64,000 nucleotides of DNA. It comes from Omphiscola glabra. Lineage: Eukaryota; Mollusca; Gastropoda; Lymnaeidae. Under the pieces are notes generated by a model, which was not told the DNA's origin, searched no databases, and saw only the letters and a list, made by a program, of their open reading frames with translations. Each line of letters begins with the position of its first letter. Position 1 is the stretch's first letter. The stretch spans positions 27,601,596-27,665,595 of the forward strand of contig OZ024799.1 of NCBI GenBank assembly GCA_964017045.1, written 5' to 3'. Shown here piece by piece: positions 23,491-32,238 of this stretch. The position numbers were made by a program, and so were the translations under genes.

Positions 23491-25384
23491 GGTGGTTTCC
23501 AAAAGTGAATAAGTAAAAAGTATTTACTTCTAGTTGGTTTCTAGGTCCGTGTTATTCAACCTTGACTTGTGGAGTCCTGTTTGGATTGAGATTCTAAATG
23601 GGAGCTCTTTATGTCAATTCTATGAGAGTTACTTGTCGAGCACCGGCTGGGTACCACTTATCTAGTTATAAAAGAGCTTACACGAAAGGTGTTCCAAAGA
23701 AATTTGTTCGACGGGAATTTGTTCGATCAGATATTTGTTTGAAATTAAATAATGAAGGGGGGAAATTGGCCAAAATATATGTTATTAAAATAGTTGACAT
23801 TTTTTCCATCTCTTACTTGCACTCATCCTTCAAAACATTTTTAAAAGTACATAATATCTCCTTTCAACAACTTTCAGTTGGAAGAAACGTCCGTTCGTAA
23901 CATAGAAATTTTTTGGATATGTCTAAGAGATGCTTAAATACAAACAGATGAGTCTTTTTTCTCAGACCAATTATCTTTTGTAAAGTATAAAACCTAAACA
24001 ATCACACAGAGTCAGTTTTATTTACCGGAACAATTTAGTTTTCCAATTCAGTTTTGAGAGTTAAAAAAAAAAAAAAAAGAAAGGAAAATATATGTCGGAA
24101 ACAATTTGTCAATATTTGTTTTGATTTTTAATTTCTTAGCCTTGATTAGAGAATTTAAATTCTGAAATCAAACCTGGAATTGCAGTCTTGTAGCGGCCCA
24201 AAGTCTTTTTGCTGATTGTTGTAAAAAAAATTCCCCAAGCCTCCCTTTATCCCCCGATGTTTCCATTCAAGCCAAGGTGCATGCATGTTTTCAGTAAAAA
24301 ATCACTGATTGCAGACCCCAATCTCAGCGACGGCCCCTAACACTAAACACGAATCGTGTAAATATTTAAGAAATTCTGCTTCCGATGTCGGCAAATGCCG
24401 CGAGTCAAGAAACGATTGGGGGAAGGTATTTTCTTCGTTTTTAAAAAGTTGTTTAAGGTTAGTGGTTAGAATGTGGAGATGTGTTGGGAGAAGATGAGTA
24501 GAGAAGGAGGGTGTTTGCGTAGAGGTTCAATTGATTTAAAGAAGAAGGAGATATGTAGATACAGGGGAATTTAGGGGAAATTTTGGTAATTGGGAATTAG
24601 ATTATACTTTCAAGAGATACATATCAGAGGAGGGGGAAATGAAAGCATAAGGTAAATACCAAAATGTATTAAACGCTGGATGCGAAGAGGAGAAGGAAAA
24701 TGAGGGAAGGCCGGAACCTATTTGAACTGAGGGAATATAATGGAAGGCCGGAACCTTATCTGAACCGAGGAAATAAAGTGAACAAGAGAGAGAAAAGATT
24801 TATGGAAAGAATAAATAGCTTACTTAAGATTTATGGGAAAGTGCACAAAGATTGTGAATGATGGTAGTAGAAGACGAAATGATGAAGATATAAGAATTAA
24901 ATTCGGTAAATAAGGGAGTTTTTTTTCGAAGGAAAGTTGTGTGCGTTAGTGGGGCGGAAAAGGAGGGGAATATGCATTGGTCAAACTAATAAAATGACTG
25001 ACATGTTGAAGAGGCAGAAAGAGGAACTGGAAACATTAGAAGGACATGGTACAAACTGTTTACTGTGCTCAGTAGTTTCTGGCAGATCTGCTGATTGTGG
25101 CGACTGAGTCAGTGTGTGTCTGCGAGTGATGTGGATGAGTGGAGGGTGTGTGGGTGAGTGGAGGGGCTGGCTGGTCCGTGCCACTAAGGAGAAGCTTCTG
25201 TCTGCATGCCCTGGTTTGTGTAATGTGGAGATCGGTCATCACTGAATGGCAGTGGAATGAGTCAATGCCGCCGTCGGGTCGTTGAGTGCATGGGAAGACA
25301 TACAGACGAGACTGGTGGCCACAGCAGTTCCAGATCTTGTGTGTTTTCCTATTATAGAACTTTAAGAGATGATGGCGCTTGGTT
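23491..25384. other. Unassigned AT- and purine-rich DNA
   Basis: No gene or family is recognised. A ~45-bp imperfect duplication (GGAAGGCCGGAACCT) lies at 24700-24775. The region 24480-25030 is purine-rich on the + strand. Confidence 0.4.
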
Positions 25385-25925
25385 TCCGGGGATAAAACTG
25401 TCACAGGGTTAGGTCTTCGGACCATTAAAGCTGTCAGGGTATGTCTTAAGGTCATCATTACTGTCATGGGGTTAGGTCTTTGGATCATTAAAGCTGTCAG
25501 GGTATGTTTTAAGGTCATCATAACTATCAGGGGGTAGGTCTTCGGACCATTAAAGCTGTCAGGGTATGTCTTAAGGTCTTCAGAACTGTCAGGGGTGGTA
25601 GGTCTTCGGACCATTAAAGCTGTCAGGGTATGTCTTAAGGTCTTCAGAACTTTCAGGGGTGGTAGGGCTTCAGACCATTAAAGCTGTCAGGGTGTGTCTT
25701 AAGGTCATCATTACTGTCATGGGGTTAGGTCTTCGGATCATTAAAGCTGTCAGGGTATGTTTTAAGGTCATCATAACTGTCAGGAGTGGTAGGTCTTCGG
25801 ACCATTTAAGCTGTCAGGGTATGTTTTTAAGGTCATCATAACTGTCAGGGGTGGTAGGTCTTCGGACCATTAAAGCTGTCAGGGTATGTCTTAAGGTCAT
25901 CAGAACTGTAAAGGATTGTATGTCT
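25385..25925. repeat. ~63-bp tandem array
   Basis: About eight copies of a unit with GGTCTTCGGACCATTAAAGC, then TGTCAGGGTATGTCTTAAGG and TCATCATAACTGTCAGG. Starts of AAAGCTGTCAGGG are about 61-66 bp apart. The 181-codon minus-strand frame (25069-25614) runs through it and is an artefact. Confidence 0.93.
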
Positions 25926-26210
25926 TCTGACATAAACTAATCGCAAGCCTCTTCCCCCCCCCCCAACTTTTTCTCGACCATAATAGCTGTCTTGGTAAGT
26001 CTAGCTACAATAGCTGCTAAGGTTGTAGGGCTTCTGCATAGTAGGTCAAGTTTGGTTTGCATTATTTTCCGGTCATCAGACTGTCAAGGATTCCTTGTTT
26101 CGATAGAGTGAGCAGGTCCTTATTTTGTAATTAATGGTAACCCCCATATGCAAAGACTGGTAAGTCGGTTACGTTCAGATTATGATCTCTCTCCGTTGGA
26201 TTTGACCCAG

Positions 26211-26660
26211 GGGCGTGGCTAGAGTAGATGCCGATTGGGCCGCGCAAGGATTTTAGCCACACGTACAACCCTTTAGCCACCAATAGTCGCAACAATAAAA
26301 AAAAAGGCAGACCGTACTGGACAGGACACATTGAAAGGATGCCGGAAAGTAGAGCAGCAAAAGTGATATACAAGCAGAAACCTAGGGTCAGACGACTCAC
26401 CGGTCGCCCAGGGCTGAGATGGATCGACGATGTAGAGAAGGATTTACTCCAGTTGAGGGTTCGTGCATGGAGGCGGAAAGCCATGGATCGTTCCGAATGG
26501 AAGGATGTGATGGAGCAGGCCGGGGCCCTACATGGGCTGTAGCGCCACTGATGATGATGATTACATTGAAAAAAAAAATTTGGCCTTAAAATCCACCCCT
26601 CCATATAAAGAAAAAAAGTGACGCCCGTGGCGGATCTCCTCCCCCATCCACACACTTCTA
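26211..26660. mobile_element. hAT-MITE-like piece holding a LINE 3' end
   Basis: The left side GGGGCGTGGCTAGAG and the right-side sequence ATAAAGAAAAAAAGTGACGC followed by CCGTGGCGGA resemble the element at about 50491-50660 (AATAAAGAAAAAGGTGTCGC then CCGTGGCGGA). The centre is a LINE fragment. The ends are decayed and no target duplication is visible, so boundaries are approximate. Confidence 0.45.
26290..26560 (+). pseudogene. LINE ORF2 C-terminal fragment (second family)
   Basis: The frame reads RPYWTGHIERMPESRAAKV, then RRLTGRPGLRWIDDVEKDL, LRVRAWRRKAMDRSEWKDV and a stop, followed by CGCCACTGATGATGATGA. This is the standard C-terminal tail of a non-LTR retrotransposon polyprotein (G-H-[IV]-x-R-M ... 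G-R-P-x-x-R-W-x-D-x-[VI]-x-x-D) with a TGA-type microsatellite tail. It differs from the family at 6370 and 37043. Reverse transcriptase is absent, so this is a severely truncated copy. The 228-codon frame on the opposite strand is its shadow. Confidence 0.82.
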
Positions 26661-26819
26661 TCGATGACACTGACTTAAACTGTCTGCATGCTTCGACAAG
26701 TAGGTCTATGAGTTGCGGTTGTATCCCTGAATAGTCGATATCGCAATAGTATGTTATTGCTGGTACGCCGCATATTTTGGGGGGAATTGTTAGGCAAAGA
26801 TTTTTTCCTAGCATCACGA

Positions 26820-27402
26820 ATCTTTATCTGATCAGTTGAACACATCCAGTTGTATCTGTCTGCAGATGTTTCATACTGAAGTAAGATTGTACTCTGGTTT
26901 TACTAGGTCTCAAACAGTTAACATCCAATGATGTCTTCTGACGCTCAAAACAAGCGGTTTATACATTTCTTAAGGTTTATCCTTTTTTGTTTTGTTTTTT
27001 GGTCAGCATATTTCTGGGAATGCTTTGATAGTGTTAGCACATGTATCAACATTTATTGAGATAAGGGATGTGGGGAAAGTACATTTTTTCAGACACTGGT
27101 CTATGACACATTACAAATGTTCCAAAGTAAGATTTATTTTACTCTTTAAAAAAAATTTTAAACAAAAATTGACCGTACGATTAGAGCGAAAGAATATCGT
27201 CACTTCCTGTAACAATAAACAATAATCAGTGTCTACGGTCCATACATGTAATGTCACTTAGGCAAAATTGGGAATTGATGCAGTGATCGATATGGAATCT
27301 TAGTCATGTTATTATTGACTATTGGTTTGAACGAAGAGTAATGACACCCACCCTAAAATACATCCCATCCCTCCTTCCCCCCACCTCGAAACTATGTTTT
27401 TT
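26820..27402. other. Unassigned DNA
   Basis: Nothing recognised. Confidence 0.35.
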
Positions 27403-27404
27403 TT

Positions 27405-27535
27405 TTTGAAATAATCGATGTAAGCAGTCACAACTCATAATATAATCGATGTAAGCAGTTACAACTCTTAGAATAATCGATGTAAGCAGTCACAACTCGT
27501 AATATAATTGATGTAAGCAGTCATAACTCATAATT
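27405..27535. repeat. 34-bp tandem array
   Basis: Four copies of a unit carrying ATAATCGATGTAAGCAGTCA and then CAACTCATA, with single-base differences. Confidence 0.92.
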
Positions 27536-28650
27536 TTCTTATTTAGAACTTTCTACAAGTTACTTTATTTTATGCACCTTTTTCTATTCCATTCGTGATC
27601 TCGCCTGAATGTATTTGTATAGTTCTAGATCTCGGAAAGTATACATATGTTCCCCCGCCATCTCTTATATTTTGAAGGTCTATAAATAGAAATTCAGGGA
27701 ATAAGATAGTTTAGTTCTAACAAGTTCCAGATGTAGATCGATAGATAAAACAACAGAAGTGACAGTAGCAAGTAACAGAAACGAAAAAAGTACATTCATT
27801 GTATGGGTAAAGTGTGGGGTCTGAAGAAGACCGTGCCGCTGTACCTTCTGTTAACACAACGCAACAATTCAAACATTGATTGTACTCATTATGTAAATAT
27901 GTTATCCAAGTTTCTATCAGATTATATTTGACAAAAATCTACGTTTCCAAAGTTTACACTTTCAAATGTGTAGTCGTCACCTCCCCCATAGACACAGATG
28001 GCCTTGACTGGCATGAACTTCTCCTGTGTCAGACAGACGTCAAAATATTATCTCACTTTGCATCAGATGCAGCAACGCTCGACATATGGCAAATGTGCAG
28101 GTTCATCCAGATTTCACAGACCTCTACCACTCCCCTATACATTCTGCCAGCTCCCATACATTTTGTTGTTGTCCCCCCCCCCCGTTTTGCCCCTGCCACC
28201 ATCTATCTTTTCCTTAACTCTGCCACCTACTAATACGATGATTTCCCCACCAGGCACCCCCCAAGTGGCTGTATTAACATTAATAATGTTCAAGCATGCA
28301 AACATTTGCCACCTTTGTTATAATAGACGGAACTAAAAAGAAAATCAAAGACAACAACGAAATTGTAAAGGGGAAATGAGTGGTGTCGGTTGGGAGGGGG
28401 GGGGGGGTTAGCTATATTTCAAGTTTGCGTTTTTTTAAACGGTAGCCATCTTAGATTCACATTTAGGCAATAAATTTTGTATTTTATATGACGAAAACGT
28501 GACAAGAAGTCAATTCCTCTGCCCAACATTTCTGATGACATACTGCCTGTTCTGACTTCTCTGGAAGCCCACATCACTGCCAGATAATCCTGGTTTCAGT
28601 CTGAGTGCTCAGACAAAGCTAGTACAAGAAATATATTTAAAGTTTATAAT
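27536..28650. other. Unassigned DNA
   Basis: No gene is recognised. Overlapping open frames at 27880-28336 are unsupported. A C-run (28175) and a G-run (28397) are present. Confidence 0.4.
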
Positions 28651-28930
28651 AAACTAGCCGATATACCCGGTGTGGCCCGGGATTGCATTAGGACTCCGAT
28701 CCCGGTGGCCTACAGATCCCATTATGATACTGTTCTCTTTGGGATCCCGTTTCATCTAGGGACCCTCCTTTCCAATGTTATCCCATTTCCCGATTTGGTC
28801 GTGACATAGATTTAGCTTTTTAAAGATATCGAACTTTCTGGAAAATTCTAGTTTGGATATTCTTAGTTTTAAATACACCGATATCTAAAAACGGACAGTG
28901 CAGTGTATTGCTATCACGTTAGGCCTATAT

Positions 28931-28934
28931 CCAT
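28931..28934. other. Target-site duplication, left
   Basis: CCAT precedes the 5' LTR and CCAT follows the 3' LTR (35515-35518). The related uninterrupted sequence CCCATCAATTCAC at 35968-35980 has it once. Confidence 0.88.
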
Positions 28935-29529
28935 TGTTATAAGGGATGACGTATTTTAAGACGCTTTGCCCGCCTTCCACGTGCATGACCTCTTTCAAGT
29001 CGGTCCTGTGTTGGGGCGGCTAGAAAAAATATCCCTTTGATGATACTTTTGTTTACTATCATCCGTTTCTGTGGAACATGATAGAACGATCTAGAAAATG
29101 TGGGAAGCAGTAAGACTGTGTGTTCCATTTCCAGAATGATCATCTGAAACTGCCTATAAAAAGGGCTGACCGATAAAGAGGGGGAGATTTTCCTTTCCTT
29201 GATTACGAGGCATGCTATGTGTCATTATACTTTGTTGTGTGTAGAGATTCTTATTTCCTCGTACAATTTTGTGCTCCTTGTATTTTGATATACAGTACCG
29301 GTACCAGCAAATCTGTAAGTTTATAATTTCAATCATATTTCACTTGCTGTTATTATTTAATTGAAGTTCACAAATTAAAAGGTTATTAATTGTAATTAGC
29401 TCTGGCCTTGATTTTCGTATTTGGTATTATTTTTAAACGTTGGTATCGTTCTTTATTATGGACTGTTTCTGAACGAGCCATAGACTAAAATTAAGAGATT
29501 AAATTCTCCATCTATAACGGTCCGTAATA
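28935..29529 (+). repeat. 5' LTR (595 bp)
   Basis: Starts TGTTATAAGG and ends CCGTAATA. It is the same length as the 3' LTR, with six substitutions and no indels by hand comparison. The end is TA rather than the common CA, and it is fixed by where the two LTR copies diverge and by the target duplication. Confidence 0.95.
29155..29163 (+). promoter_or_regulatory. TATA box in the 5' LTR
   Basis: TATAAAAAG lies 221 bp into the LTR and is the probable core promoter marking the U3/R boundary just downstream. The identical motif in the 3' LTR is at 35140-35148. Confidence 0.7.
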
Positions 29530-29534
29530 AATTG

Positions 29535-29551
29535 TGGGCATCGTCCGGGAT
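29535..29551 (+). other. Candidate primer-binding site
   Basis: TGGGCATCGTCCGGGAT lies five bases after the LTR. It starts TGG as required for pairing to tRNA CCA, and TCGTCCGGGAT fits the 3' region of a tRNA-Pro (a tRNA-Gly fits less well) apart from a base or two. The exact tRNA is uncertain. Confidence 0.5.
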
Positions 29552-29864
29552 AGAGGCCCCAAAGTAACAATTGTGGGTTTGTTTTTGGATCTTTGAATCC
29601 ATATTTGTATTTCTCATTAGCACCAATAACAAAATTGGTTTGCTTGTTCTGAGATATATTTGAATCCATACCTTTTTATTAAACACCAATTATAAATTGA
29701 GTGTTTGTGGATTTTTGACCCACTGTTTTCTTTAATTTACTAAGATTAAAATTTAGTATATGATACCATATTGTTAACGATACCAACAACAGAGCTAGTT
29801 GCAATTTTTTAAGAAAGTATATTTTATAAGTGTGTTCATTAAGTTTAAACTTTTATAAAACTTA

Positions 29865-32237
29865 ATGTTGTATTTTGCCTGTGTCAAAATGGATTTTGAT
29901 ATTGATAATCCATCAGTAGAGGCATTAGACCAGTGTTCTAGAAGGGATCTATTTTCCATTGCTAAAGAGTTAGGAATAAGTGTAGCTCATTCAGCAATAA
30001 AAAAGACTGTAAGAGATATGATCATTGTCCACTTCGTGGATGAGGATATGTTGCTTGAGGATGAGCTGGCCTCAGTCGCACAACCTCAAGATCCTAGTAT
30101 GGAGCTCCAACTGAAGCTTAAACAAATGGAGCTAGATGCTCAGAGAGAGAAAGAAGAAAAAGAACGAGAGCTTAAGCAAATGGAGCTAGAGCTAAAAAGA
30201 GAGCAAGAAGAAAAAGATAGAGAACTACAAATAAAATTAAAAGAAATGGAAATTAAGGCCCATTTGGGAGCGATGGAAAATAGACTCACGTCACCAGCCG
30301 GTCAGGGTTGCGATGCAATTAAATTTGCAAAAGTAATACGGAAATTTGCAGAAAAAGAGGTGGATCAATATTTTGCACAGTTTGAAATAACTGCCCAAAA
30401 TTTTAAAATTCCTGAAAACATGTGGTCTACCTTACTGCAACCGGCTCTGACTGGCAGGGCAGCCGAAGTTTTTGTGTCCTTGAACGCAGAACAGCGTGGG
30501 GATTATAACATTGTTAAATCCTTAATACTTAAGGCTTATGAATGTGTCCCCGAAGCATACCGTAAAAAGTTTAGGGAGCTGTGGAAACGTGATGGCCAAA
30601 CTCATGTTGAGTTCCTCCGGGAAAAGGAACGACTCCTGGATAAGTGGCTACATGCAACGAACACTGACACAGACTTCAAAAAGTTCAAGAACCTAATTCT
30701 GATGGAAGAGTTTAAGAATTGTGTTCGTGAAGAGGTACGGACACATATTGCAGACCGTGGCGAAGGTGACGCACATACGGCAGAAGTGTTAGCTGATGAC
30801 TTCACCATCTCACATCAACTCTCAAAGAACCCATTTGACACCAGAAAAGACAGGCAAAACAAGGCAACAACATCGACTTACAGCAAACCTCCGCAAAAAC
30901 CACATAAGCCCGGTACAAAAGAAACGAGTGCAAAAGAAACATGTGCCTACTGTAAAAAAGAAGGACATACGAGGGATGAGTGTTGGAAACTCAAGAAGAA
31001 AACTGAGAAGACCACACATCCTGGTACACCACACAAAGTCTCTGCTTGTACGTCTCGTCATACATCTGGAAACACATTTTCAAAAGTCAAAAGTTTTGGC
31101 TCTCCAGATGTCCATACAAACTTCAAAGAGGTTTGTCACAACTCATCAAAGAGTTTCAATATGAACAATAAGGCTAGTTTTACGGACTCCAGCCAAGTTC
31201 CTGCTTCGACTGCGAGTTTTATGAGCTTGTCGCCAAGATCCTTTTGCTCCGAGAAGAGGTCTACCTCCAGAGGGCTTCTTACTGAGGACTTGAGTGCAAG
31301 TTTTGACGACTCTACACAGAGTTTTACTTCCTCTACCCTAGCCGAATGTTCTCAAGACTCCAACAAGAGTTTGCCTACCAAGGTCCACAATTCTACATCA
31401 GAAAATACTGATGTCATACAAGACTTCATGCCTTTCATATCGGAAGGATTTGTATCACTGCCAAGTGATTTTTCCAGTCTACGACCAATCAAAATCCTAA
31501 GAGATACAGGTGCTTCACAGTCCTTATTACTAGAGGGTATACTTCCCTTATCTGCATCAACTGCTACCGGAAGCAACATACTGTTAAGAGGCGTAGAACT
31601 AGGATGTATTGATGTACCTCTACATCTCATCCAACTCAAATCAGACCTAGTTTCCGGACCTGTGGTTGTAGGTGTCCGACCAACATTACCATTGGACGGC
31701 ATCTCGTTGTTGCTAGGCAACGACTTAGCTGGTGGGAAGGTGATAGCCGAACCCATCGTAACTCAAGAACCCTGTCTCATTGAATCTTCAGAAGAAGACC
31801 CAGAAATATATACAGCATGCGCTGTTACCAGGGCAATGAGTTTGAAGATCTCCAAAGAAGAGAGTTCACCAAAAAGTAATAAAATTCAATCTGAAATTGA
31901 TCTGGGAACGACCTTTTTTGCCCAACTGAATGAAGAATCAAAGGATCACAAAACACCAACTCGAACACAGCTCATTGAAGAGCAGAAGAATGATCCAGAA
32001 ATCATTAAACTTCGAGAGAACGCTATGACCGAAGAAGAAGCTGAGCAATTCCCTGTTTGTTATTTTTTACAAAATGACATGCTTATGAGGAAATGGCGAC
32101 CTCCAGATGCCAAGGCTGATGAAGAATGGAGGATTGTTCACCAGATTGTAGTTCCTGCACTTTTCAGGAACGAAGTCCTTAACTTAGGCCATGATTCACC
32201 ACTTTCAGGCCATTTGGGAGTGAACAAAACATCATAA
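29865..32237 (+). CDS. gag-pro: Gag-protease plus start of integrase (Gmr1-like ORF1)
   Basis: A frame of 790 codons. It makes the particle protein and the aspartic protease that cuts the polyprotein. Residues numbered from 29865: 18-60 is a SAP-like helical start (SRRDLFSIAKELGISV). About 79-132 is a charged coiled coil (LKQMELDAQREKEE). About 155-320 is capsid, whose second half (225-315, with YRKKFRELW, FLREKERLLDKW and LILMEEFKNC) is SCAN-like. A CCHC zinc knuckle lies at 360-373 (CAYCKKEGHTRDEC). The protease active site DTGAS is at 547-551, with LLLGNDLAGG near 620. The C-terminal part is the first half of the integrase zinc finger (GHDSPLSGH, His 776 and 784). ATG at 29889 (MDFDID) is an equally likely start. 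The stop at 32235 falls in the middle of the integrase finger, so pol continues in another frame. Confidence 0.93.
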   Translation: MLYFACVKMDFDIDNPSVEALDQCSRRDLFSIAKELGISVAHSAIKKTVRDMIIVHFVDEDMLLEDELASVAQPQDPSMELQLKLKQMELDAQREKEEKERELKQMELELKREQEEKDRELQIKLKEMEIKAHLGAMENRLTSPAGQGCDAIKFAKVIRKFAEKEVDQYFAQFEITAQNFKIPENMWSTLLQPALTGRAAEVFVSLNAEQRGDYNIVKSLILKAYECVPEAYRKKFRELWKRDGQTHVEFLREKERLLDKWLHATNTDTDFKKFKNLILMEEFKNCVREEVRTHIADRGEGDAHTAEVLADDFTISHQLSKNPFDTRKDRQNKATTSTYSKPPQKPHKPGTKETSAKETCAYCKKEGHTRDECWKLKKKTEKTTHPGTPHKVSACTSRHTSGNTFSKVKSFGSPDVHTNFKEVCHNSSKSFNMNNKASFTDSSQVPASTASFMSLSPRSFCSEKRSTSRGLLTEDLSASFDDSTQSFTSSTLAECSQDSNKSLPTKVHNSTSENTDVIQDFMPFISEGFVSLPSDFSSLRPIKILRDTGASQSLLLEGILPLSASTATGSNILLRGVELGCIDVPLHLIQLKSDLVSGPVVVGVRPTLPLDGISLLLGNDLAGGKVIAEPIVTQEPCLIESSEEDPEIYTACAVTRAMSLKISKEESSPKSNKIQSEIDLGTTFFAQLNEESKDHKTPTRTQLIEEQKNDPEIIKLRENAMTEEEAEQFPVCYFLQNDMLMRKWRPPDAKADEEWRIVHQIVVPALFRNEVLNLGHDSPLSGHLGVNKTS

Positions 32238-32238
32238 A
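32221..32238 (+). other. Frame break inside the integrase zinc finger
   Basis: The protein similarity moves from one + frame to the next (+1) around the A-rich stretch AACAAAACATCATAAAATC. The ORF1 stop (32235) and the ORF2 upstream stop (32221) overlap here. The finger's His pair is before the break and its Cys pair after. A two-base deletion or one-base insertion explains it. Programmed frameshifting is less likely in mid-domain. Confidence 0.85.

Noticed and set aside
26131..26817. 228-codon open frame on the minus strand
   Set aside because: It is antisense to the recognised LINE C-terminal fragment (26290-26560 +) and has no domain of its own.
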